Positions 1 to 5,078 of a stretch of 5,580 nucleotides of DNA are shown here, one piece after another; within the stretch, counting starts at the first letter, position 1; each line of letters starts with the position of its first letter. The translations under genes were made by a program, and so were the position numbers. The stretch is from NCBI GenBank assembly GCA_005790265.1, contig SXVE01000157.1, positions 1-5,580 on the forward strand. Reading direction: 5' to 3'. The stretch comes from Acidobacteriota bacterium. Lineage in GTDB: Bacteria > Acidobacteriota > Blastocatellia > Pyrinomonadales > Pyrinomonadaceae. The notes below the pieces were generated by a model. It was not told where the DNA came from, searched no databases, and worked only from the letters and a program-made list of their open reading frames with translations.

Positions 1-235
1 CAACTTTGACGCACTCGGCTTTCGTCACTCCAATCGCTTCGCTGATTTTCTCTTTTTCCGCGACCGCCGCATTTTTCGCTGTTTCCGGCTCGGATTTAAC
101 ATTTGCATTGCCGACAAACGCTGCGCCAGCTTGCGGCTGCGCTTGGTTAACTGCGGGCGTTGCGGTTTTCTCAACCGACGAACACGCCGCGCACAGCAAA
201 AAACTCAAAACGTAAATGCAGACAATTTTCCTCAT
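1..235 (-). CDS. Small lipoprotein of unknown function, 3' end outside window
   Basis: The reverse strand is open from an ATG at 235-233 to the window edge, giving 78 codons without a stop. The N-terminus is a short lipoprotein signal: Arg2-Lys3, a hydrophobic stretch (residues 4-14), then Leu-Cys-Ala-Ala-Cys with the likely lipidated cysteine at residue 18. The -3 position is Cys rather than the usual Leu/Val, so the lipobox is slightly atypical. After the cysteine comes an Ala/Pro/Gln/Lys/Glu-rich, probably unstructured linker (residues 19-65), and a possible folded domain begins near residue 66. The start is supported by a Shine-Dalgarno GAAAGGA (plus-strand 242-248) about 6 nt before the ATG and by a candidate promoter upstream. 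The visible part matches no family I recognise. An overlapping plus-strand reading frame lacks these signals and is treated as a shadow. Confidence 0.75.
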   Translation of the reverse strand, partial: MRKIVCIYVLSFLLCAACSSVEKTATPAVNQAQPQAGAAFVGNANVKSEPETAKNAAVAEKEKISEAIGVTKAECVKV

Positions 236-241
236 TGAAAA

Positions 242-301
242 TCCTTTCAATTTAATTTACAAAGCAACATCTGATTTAACTTTTTTTGAGTGTTTAGTCA
301 A
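242..301 (-). promoter_or_regulatory. Candidate promoter and RBS of the small lipoprotein gene
   Basis: Read on the minus strand there is a -35-like TTGACT (plus-strand 296-301, 5 of 6 to TTGACA), a 16-nt spacer, and a -10-like TTAAAT (274-279, 4 of 6 to TATAAT). A Shine-Dalgarno GAAAGGA lies at 242-248. The predicted transcript would start near 267, giving a leader of roughly 32 nt. The promoter sits just downstream of the terminator-like hairpin, consistent with a separate transcription unit. The housekeeping sigma consensus of this organism is unknown, so the call rests on E. coli-type matching. Confidence 0.4.
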
Positions 302-308
302 CAAAGCC

Positions 309-385
309 AAAAATAAAAGCCGCAAACTCGCCGCAATGAATATGAAAATCAAATTTCCGCATTCACTGCCGAAAAGTTTGCGGCT
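309..385 (-). terminator. Terminator-like hairpin with a long loop and U-tract, downstream of the aminopeptidase gene
   Basis: AGCCGCAAACT at 318-328 is perfectly complementary to AGTTTGCGGCT at 375-385: 11-bp arms around a 46-nt loop. On the minus strand the distal arm is followed immediately by TTTATTTTT (317-309, eight T of nine), the layout of a Rho-independent terminator. It begins 21 nt after the aminopeptidase stop codon. The loop is longer than in most intrinsic terminators, and a second GCCGCAA at 330-336 can pair with the same arm, so the fold may be heterogeneous. No similar U-tract follows on the plus strand, so the orientation fits the leftward operon. Confidence 0.5.
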
Positions 386-406
386 CAAACTTATCAAATC
401 GAACGC

Positions 407-2116
407 TTATTCGCCGTGATGATCGTCCAAATGACTCAAACCCGATTGCGCCGCCGCTTTTCCGGCGTGCGTCCATCCGCGGCGAACGGTTACGCCGCTG
501 GCATTTGCGCTTGGAACGTAATCGTTGTCAAGAAACATATTTCTGCTCGCATCGAAAACGGCGAGTTGCGGCGTTTGGTTGAGCGGCGCAGCGTGATACG
601 CCATTTCTTTTGAGGCGCGCGCCATAAATGCTTCGATTTCCGACATTTTGCGCGGCAGATTTTTCGTCATCCATTCGGCTCCGGTCGCCGTCACTAAAAT
701 ATCGTCTTCGATTCTGACGCCGATATTTTTATATTTCTCGAAATTCGGTCGAACTTTCGCGACGAAACTTTGCCATTCGGCGTTTTTTGGCAGATATTCG
801 AGCGCGTCTTCGCGCACGTAAATGCCCGGCTCGTTCGTGAAAACCATTCCGGCGGCGAACGGTTTGCCGTAAGCGCCGACATCGTGCACGTTCATTCCGA
901 GCCAGTGTCCGAGACCGTGCATATAATAAACGCGGTGCTGATCCGAGTTGACATCCGTAATCAAACCGAGCTTAAACAAACCGTTTTTAATCACCGCGTC
1001 CGCCGCGTCGCTGATTTGTTTGAAATTCGCGCCCGGTTTGGTCGCGCGCATCGCCGCTTCCTGCGCGTCGTAAACGATTTGATAGATTGCGGCTTGTTCC
1101 TTTGAAAATTTGCCGTTGACCGGATACGTTCGGGTCACGTCCGCCGTGTAATGATCGTATTCCGCGCCGACGTCCATCAGCATCAATTCGCCGGATTTGA
1201 CCGGACTTTGCGATTCGACGTAGTGCAAAGTCGTCGCGTTCGCGCCGCAACCGACGATGGACGGATAACCCCAGTAATCGGCGTTGCGGCGGCGGAACGT
1301 ATATTCGACTTCCGCCTGAACTTCGTATTCGTGTTTCGCGCGTCCGACCATCGCCATCGAACGCATCTGCGCTTCGGTCGTGATGTCTATCGCGTGCTGC
1401 ATCAATTTGAGTTCATACGCCGATTTGATGTGGCGCAGTTCGTCAACAATCGGGCGCGCGTTTTCGACTTTGTAACCCGAAAGCGTTTTGGAAAACTCGG
1501 ATTCGCGTCCGAATTCGGCTTGTCCGTTGCGGTCGCGGTCGTTGAAAGGAAGCAGAAAGTAAGCGGTTTCGGCATTTAACGCGATGCTCGCGCCGTCTTT
1601 GCCGGTAAACGCTTTTTTGTCTTTCAAACTCTGCATAAACGTTTCGGTTTCCGCCGCGTCCACGATGTTTTTCACGCCGGAGATGCGCGTCGCTTCTTCG
1701 TTTGAATACATTTTGCCATTCCACGTTTCAAACTGCGGATTGCGTTTCGGCAAAAACAGATATTCCTGGTTGGAGTCGCCGGATTTCACGAGCACGAGCG
1801 TTGCGCCGCTTTGTTTGAGATTGGTCAAATAATACAGATTGTTTTCCTGACGATAATAAAAATCAACGTCGCCCGCATAATTCCGCGATTCGGCGGCGCG
1901 CAGCACGAAAATGCTGTTCGGTTTCATCTTTCTAAACACTCCGGCGCGGCGGCGCGCGAGTTCCGATTGGCGCTCGGCGTCGGAAAACTTCGGCGCGGGC
2001 GGCGTGATGCGTACGGCGCTGGCACGCGGCGTGTCGAAAGATGCGGCTGACGCGGGCGACGGTGCCGCCGACAGCAAAAATGCGGAAAGCGAAACGGAAA
2101 CTAAGAATTTTTTCAT
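407..2116 (-). CDS. pepP: Exported Xaa-Pro aminopeptidase (aminopeptidase P, peptidase family M24B)
   Basis: A 569-residue metallopeptidase predicted to remove N-terminal residues preceding proline. Residues 1-24 form a Sec signal peptide (Lys2-Lys3, hydrophobic core, Ala-Ser-Ala at 22-24), so it should act outside the cytoplasm, unlike E. coli PepP. Residues about 45-225 match the AMP_N domain and about 232-485 the pita-bread catalytic domain. All five metal ligands are visible: Asp315, Asp326 (in TADVTRTYPVNGKF), His404 (in HGLGHWLG), Glu429 (in NEPG) and Glu470 (in GVRIEDD). The supporting residues His298, His400, His411 and Arg468 are also present, so it should be active. Compared with E. 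coli PepP (about 440 residues) it has extra residues between Glu429 and Glu470 and a tail of about 70 residues after residue 500, ending Asp-Asp-His-His-Gly-Glu. The ATG follows the upstream stop with no gap; GGAG at 2128-2125 lies 8 nt away. The family call is firm; the substrate is not known. Confidence 0.9.
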   Translation of the reverse strand: MKKFLVSVSLSAFLLSAAPSPASAASFDTPRASAVRITPPAPKFSDAERQSELARRRAGVFRKMKPNSIFVLRAAESRNYAGDVDFYYRQENNLYYLTNLKQSGATLVLVKSGDSNQEYLFLPKRNPQFETWNGKMYSNEEATRISGVKNIVDAAETETFMQSLKDKKAFTGKDGASIALNAETAYFLLPFNDRDRNGQAEFGRESEFSKTLSGYKVENARPIVDELRHIKSAYELKLMQHAIDITTEAQMRSMAMVGRAKHEYEVQAEVEYTFRRRNADYWGYPSIVGCGANATTLHYVESQSPVKSGELMLMDVGAEYDHYTADVTRTYPVNGKFSKEQAAIYQIVYDAQEAAMRATKPGANFKQISDAADAVIKNGLFKLGLITDVNSDQHRVYYMHGLGHWLGMNVHDVGAYGKPFAAGMVFTNEPGIYVREDALEYLPKNAEWQSFVAKVRPNFEKYKNIGVRIEDDILVTATGAEWMTKNLPRKMSEIEAFMARASKEMAYHAAPLNQTPQLAVFDASRNMFLDNDYVPSANASGVTVRRGWTHAGKAAAQSGLSHLDDHHGE

Positions 2117-2128
2117 TTATTTGACTCC
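2114..2128 (-). promoter_or_regulatory. Translational-coupling junction: RBS inside the upstream gene and TAAATG stop-start
   Basis: On the minus strand the NHL-M23 gene ends with TAA (2119-2117) and the aminopeptidase ATG (2116-2114) follows with no intervening base. The Shine-Dalgarno GGAG (plus-strand 2125-2128) lies within the last codons of the upstream gene, 8 nt before the ATG. This spacing supports both the chosen aminopeptidase start and co-translation of the pair from one mRNA. Confidence 0.8.
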
Positions 2129-4141
2129 AAAATTGATTTCTTTTGTGGCGACGTTGCCGAAAAAGTCCGCCGCCGCGACGCGCAAAACGTAATCGCCTTT
2201 TTCCGACGAGGCGGCGTCGAAAAAGTTTTCCTTGAAAGCGTCGCCGCTGACTTCGTTCGTCGCGATGTAATTGAAAATGGTTTCGGGCGTGTAACCCGAC
2301 TGACTGCCGGCGGCGTAAACGAAGCGCGCGGCTGATTCGTCCGGCATTCTGGCGAATGAAATCGTCCAGCGCATTGCATCGAGCGGCGTTCGGTCGGCGC
2401 GCAAAATCTCGTAACCGATTTTATAAACGCCCAATCTGCGCCGCGAATTATTGCCGTCCATCTGATCGAAAGCGCGGACGACGATGCGCGTTTTGCCTTG
2501 CAGGTTAATACGCGCATTTTCTTTTGAAGTTTCAATCGGCTGCCAGCTTTCGTCAAAAAACGTGACTTTTTCGATCGTCGGCGCGACGTTATCGCCGATG
2601 CCGGGGAATTCAAGCGCGTCGAGCGCGTTCATCTCTGCGCCGGTTCTGCCCGCAATCAGATGAACGTGATTAAAAGCGTTTAGGGTTCCGATTGCTTCGC
2701 CCGCTCGGAAACGCGAGCCGCGCGGAATTCGCACGCCGGATAATTTGCCCGCGTCGCTGCGCTGAAATTGAAAACGCCGGTCGTCGTAAGTTACGCCGTT
2801 TTTGTCGCGCCCCAAACGAATGTGAATGTAGCCGATGGTCGGAAGCCGGACGAGTTCGCGTAGAGTTTCAAAGTTTTCCGCCGCCAGCGGTTTCAATACT
2901 TTCCCGTCGCGAATAAAACGCGCCGTTTCGCCGTAATTTCCGGCGATGTCGAGTCCGTTGTGAAACCAAACCGACTTGTTTGGCGTATTGACTTCGCCGC
3001 GCAGCTCGCCCAAAGTTCCGGCAACGTCGCGCGGATTGTTCGGCGGATCGTAAGTCCAGCGCGGCGGTGCCATCCGGCGAAATTCTTCGGGTTTATAGCG
3101 CAAATTTTCACGCTTTTCGTCGGTGATCGGTTCGCCGATTGCGCCGCTCGAAAAAACGCGAATTGTTTGATTTTCGCTGTCGGCGATGTATAAATTGCCG
3201 TCCGCGCCGATTGCCAAACCGCTCGGACGATTAAATTGCGCCGTTTTGATAGCGCCGTCGGCGTAACCGCGTTCTTCATCGGAAACGGTTTCGACAAACG
3301 GCAAACCGAGCGACCGAATCACGCGAATCGCGTTCCCGTCGGCGATGAAAATCGCGCCCGCATCGTTGATCGCGATGGCTGACGGAAAAACAAAATCCGC
3401 CTGGCTCAGTAATCCGTCTTTCAGAGTTCCGCCGCCGTTTCCGGCAAACGTCGCAACGTTGCCCGCCGCATCAATCGCTCTGATTCTTTTATTTCCGGTG
3501 TCGGCGACGAGAATTCGCCCGTTTTTTAATACGGCGAGATTAACCGGCGTGTCGAATCGCGCCCGCGCGCCCGCATCGTCGGCGAAACCTTTTGCGCCGC
3601 CCGCGAGCGTGGAAACTTGTCCGTTTTCGATAAGGCGAATGCGGTCGTTATACGTGTCGGCGACGTAGATTTTATTCTCGAAAACCGCAATGCCGACGGG
3701 CGCGTTAAACAGCGCCGCGTTCGCCGCGCCGTCCGCGTAGCCCGATTGATTCTCGACGCCCGCCACCGTTTCCGTTTCGCCCGTCAGCTTGACGCGTTTG
3801 ATCGTATGCGTTCCGGCGTCGGCGACGAGCAGATCGCCGTTTGCGTCGAAAACGATTTGCGACGGCGTATCGAGCCGGTCGGAAACAACCGACATCGCGC
3901 CGTTCGCGCCGAGCTTCCAGATTTTCCCCTGTTCGCCGTCGGACACGAACGTTTCGCCCGCGCGCGCGGCGATGCCGAACGGTTCGCCGAATCTTTCATT
4001 CAAACCGGCGAACGTTGCGGCGGCGGAAATCGGCTGGCGTTCCGGCGCGATTGAATTGCAGGCGGCAGTAAACAGCGCCGCACAAACAGCGGCGAACAGC
4101 ATCATCGAATTGGCGAAGCGAAAAAAACAGCGGTGATTCAT
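2117..4141 (-). CDS. NHL-repeat beta-propeller lipoprotein with an M23 (LytM-type) metallopeptidase-like domain
   Basis: A 674-residue predicted lipoprotein: basic N-region, hydrophobic core (13-24), Thr-Ala-Ala-Cys lipobox with Cys28. Residues about 50-331 hold six NHL-type repeats of the pattern P-x-G/Q-I-A ... I-Y/L-V-A-D ... I-R (centred near 55-77, 93-117, 147-171, 198-223, 252-275 and 305-330), enough for a six-bladed propeller. Residues about 390-500 resemble an M23 zinc peptidase: His394-x3-Asp398 in HNGLDIAG, His440 in GYIHIRLG, and His492-Val-His494 before LIAG. These match the HxxxD, the middle His and the HxH of LytM, so the metal site looks complete. Residues about 515-674 look like a beta-sandwich module of the kind found after M23 domains in some Bacteroidota proteins (from memory). 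It is the first gene of an operon with the aminopeptidase. The start is placed at 4141 because the signal peptide needs the Arg residues; its Shine-Dalgarno is weak. A catalytic role in the cell wall is inference; binding only is possible. Confidence 0.82.
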   Translation of the reverse strand: MNHRCFFRFANSMMLFAAVCAALFTAACNSIAPERQPISAAATFAGLNERFGEPFGIAARAGETFVSDGEQGKIWKLGANGAMSVVSDRLDTPSQIVFDANGDLLVADAGTHTIKRVKLTGETETVAGVENQSGYADGAANAALFNAPVGIAVFENKIYVADTYNDRIRLIENGQVSTLAGGAKGFADDAGARARFDTPVNLAVLKNGRILVADTGNKRIRAIDAAGNVATFAGNGGGTLKDGLLSQADFVFPSAIAINDAGAIFIADGNAIRVIRSLGLPFVETVSDEERGYADGAIKTAQFNRPSGLAIGADGNLYIADSENQTIRVFSSGAIGEPITDEKRENLRYKPEEFRRMAPPRWTYDPPNNPRDVAGTLGELRGEVNTPNKSVWFHNGLDIAGNYGETARFIRDGKVLKPLAAENFETLRELVRLPTIGYIHIRLGRDKNGVTYDDRRFQFQRSDAGKLSGVRIPRGSRFRAGEAIGTLNAFNHVHLIAGRTGAEMNALDALEFPGIGDNVAPTIEKVTFFDESWQPIETSKENARINLQGKTRIVVRAFDQMDGNNSRRRLGVYKIGYEILRADRTPLDAMRWTISFARMPDESAARFVYAAGSQSGYTPETIFNYIATNEVSGDAFKENFFDAASSEKGDYVLRVAAADFFGNVATKEINFGVK

Positions 4142-4158
4142 CGGATTTCTCTAACCAA

Positions 4159-4257
4159 ATTACAACACAGTTTCGCTCGCCGACAAATCAGCAGGTTTCG
4201 CGTCGAGCGCGGCGGCGTTCGACCAATAAATTAAATATTTCGCGTGCGGCGCGGCAA
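4159..4257 (-). promoter_or_regulatory. Candidate promoters for the NHL-M23/aminopeptidase operon
   Basis: Two sigma70-like pairs are readable on the minus strand. The distal one has TTGCCG (plus-strand 4252-4257), a 16-nt spacer and TTTAAT (4230-4235); it would leave a leader of about 80 nt. The proximal one has TTGTCG (4181-4186), a 16-nt spacer and TGTAAT (4159-4164); it would leave only about 10 nt before the ATG, too short for a normal Shine-Dalgarno. The distal pair is therefore somewhat preferred. Each scores 4 of 6 at -35 and 5 of 6 at -10, so both are tentative. Confidence 0.3.
4202..4223. promoter_or_regulatory. Compact dyad in the divergent intergenic region, possible operator
   Basis: GTCGAGCGC (4202-4210) and GCGTTCGAC (4215-4223) are inverted copies separated by GGCG. 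All nine positions pair if the single G-T is counted as a wobble. The element is GC-rich in an otherwise AT-rich gap and is not followed by a T-run on either strand, so it is not a terminator. If the distal leftward promoter is used, the dyad would lie at about +1 to +22 of that transcript, a position typical of repressor binding or of a leader hairpin. No regulator gene is visible. Confidence 0.35.
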
Positions 4258-4286
4258 ATTTATGCAAACAGGGCGAATATTTGCTA

Positions 4287-4314
4287 TTATCACGACACGC
4301 AAACGATCTAAAAT
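4287..4314 (+). promoter_or_regulatory. Candidate promoter of the DUF937 gene
   Basis: TTATCA (4287-4292, 4 of 6 to TTGACA), a 16-nt spacer and TAAAAT (4309-4314, 5 of 6 to TATAAT). The start of transcription would fall near 4321, leaving a leader of about 20 nt that just contains the ribosome binding site. The fit with the chosen ATG is good, but the match is only moderate. Confidence 0.35.
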
Positions 4315-4322
4315 TTTTATCG

Positions 4323-4332
4323 AAGGGAAGGA
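4323..4332 (+). promoter_or_regulatory. Strong purine-rich RBS that decides the DUF937 start
   Basis: AAGGGAAGGA lies at 4323-4332, with its AAGGA core ending 8 nt before the ATG at 4341. The reading frame is open further upstream to an ATG at 4281, but that one has no Shine-Dalgarno and would add 20 residues that overlap the predicted promoter. The start at 4341 is therefore chosen. Confidence 0.8.
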
Positions 4333-4340
4333 AAAAAGTT

Positions 4341-4958
4341 ATGTTTTCTTTACAGGATTTACTCGGACAGCAGCAGGGCACGCAGGCGGTTGAAGAAATC
4401 AGCAGTCAGGTCGGCGCAAACCCGACGGACGTTAATTCGGTCGTGCAGATGGCTTTGCCGATGATCTTAAACGGCTTGGCAAACAACGCGCGCACGCCCG
4501 AAGGCGCGCAGTCGCTCAACAACGCGCTCGAACAGGATCACAGCGGCGGACTGCTCGACAACTTGGGCGGTCTCGGCGGCTTAATTTTCGGCGGCAATCA
4601 ATCAAGCGCGCCGATTCCGTCCCGACAAACCGACGCGGGCGGCATTCTCGGACATATTTTCGGCAACAATCAGGGACAAGTCGCCAATCAAGTGAGCCGC
4701 AACAGCGGTCTCGACATCGGTCAGGTGTCACAGATTCTGATGTTTCTCGCGCCGCTCGTGATGGCTTACCTCGGACGCCAGAAACAACAGCAGGGACTTG
4801 ATTCGGACGGGCTTTCCGGTTATCTCGGACAGCAGCAGCAGCAAATCCAGAACTCGCCGCAAGGCGGTTTGCTCGACGGACTGCTCGACCGCGACCGCGA
4901 CGGCTCGACCGTTGACGACATCGCTTCGATGGCGATGAGCTATCTGCGCAACCGGTAA
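4341..4958 (+). CDS. DUF937 family protein
   Basis: A 205-residue protein with the features I associate with DUF937: a beginning like FSLQDLLGQ, a helix ending in LPMILNGLANNA, Gly-rich linkers and a C-terminal GLLDGLLD followed by an Asp-rich loop. No signal peptide or clear membrane segment is present; residues 131-144 are hydrophobic but short and match the helix of the first half. Two similar segments, residues 10-54 and 109-152, share a pattern of Val/Ile-x-G-x4-V-x3-(hydrophobic)-P-(hydrophobic)-L, which suggests an internal duplication. Between them lies a Gly/Ser/Gln-rich linker (68-108). Gln runs occur at 148-151 and 164-168. Residues 183-193 (DRDRDGSTVDD) resemble a calcium-binding EF-hand loop. 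The family has no established biochemical role that I know of, so none is given. It is transcribed divergently from the NHL-M23 operon. Confidence 0.85.
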   Translation: MFSLQDLLGQQQGTQAVEEISSQVGANPTDVNSVVQMALPMILNGLANNARTPEGAQSLNNALEQDHSGGLLDNLGGLGGLIFGGNQSSAPIPSRQTDAGGILGHIFGNNQGQVANQVSRNSGLDIGQVSQILMFLAPLVMAYLGRQKQQQGLDSDGLSGYLGQQQQQIQNSPQGGLLDGLLDRDRDGSTVDDIASMAMSYLRNR

Positions 4959-4962
4959 AGGT

Positions 4963-5064
4963 AATTGATAGTGGATAGTTGATAATTGATAATAAAAAAC
5001 GCAGATGAAAAATCCAACAATAGAATGACCTAATTTCTCAATTATCAATTATCAATTATCAATT
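4963..5064. repeat. Inverted pair of 7-bp tandem repeat arrays (TTGATAA / TTATCAA)
   Basis: The left array reads TTGATAG, TGGATAG, TTGATAA, TTGATAA (4965-4992). The right array is three exact TTATCAA units (5042-5062) with partial units on both sides (5038-5041 and 5063-5064). The right array is the reverse complement of the left, so 4963-4989 can pair with 5038-5064: 27 positions, of which 24 are Watson-Crick, two are G-U in RNA and one is a mismatch. The 48-nt loop (4990-5037) carries no recognisable gene. The arrays sit in the gap after the DUF937 stop and end 14 nt before the ATPase start. The stem is AT-rich and lacks a following T-run of terminator length. The period-7 register allows several alternative pairings. 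Confidence 0.85.
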
Positions 5065-5078
5065 TTCCATTTAAACAC

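Noticed and set aside
6..215. Plus-strand open frame of 69 codons opposite the left-edge lipoprotein
   Set aside because: It has no ribosome binding site, and the opposite strand shows a lipobox, Shine-Dalgarno and promoter in a continuous frame.
216..419. Plus-strand open frame of 67 codons across the 236-406 gap
   Set aside because: It spans the promoter, the terminator hairpin and the end of the aminopeptidase gene, with no RBS and no family resemblance.
770..1579. Plus-strand open frames rich in Arg, Val and Phe opposite the aminopeptidase gene
   Set aside because: They mirror a long gene with strong motif evidence; their composition is what reverse-strand reading of GC-biased codons gives.
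2113..2613. Minus-strand 166-codon frame overlapping the NHL-M23 gene in another phase
   Set aside because: It is Ser/Arg/Thr-rich with no domain pattern and lies inside a well-supported coding sequence.
4281..4340. Longer DUF937 start adding 20 residues
   Set aside because: It has no Shine-Dalgarno, overlaps the candidate promoter, and the extra residues do not resemble the family N-terminus, which begins at 4341.
4160..4381. Minus-strand 73-codon Cys/Pro-rich frame in the divergent intergenic region
   Set aside because: It begins inside the DUF937 gene, has no RBS, and covers the promoter region.
5005..5028. Seven-codon micro-frame (MKNPTIE) in the loop of the inverted repeat, considered as a leader peptide
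   Set aside because: No ribosome binding site precedes it, and it lacks a run of regulatory codons; an ATG in 48 nt is expected by chance.
4728..5048. Minus-strand 106-codon frame running through the heptamer array
   Set aside because: Its Tyr-Gln-Leu-Ser repeats are simply the translation of the 7-bp tandem repeat; the rest is antisense to DUF937.
4963..5064. CRISPR array or transposon ends
   Set aside because: Units are 7 bp with no unique spacers, and no transposase or target-site duplication is visible, so a simple inverted tandem repeat is the better description.
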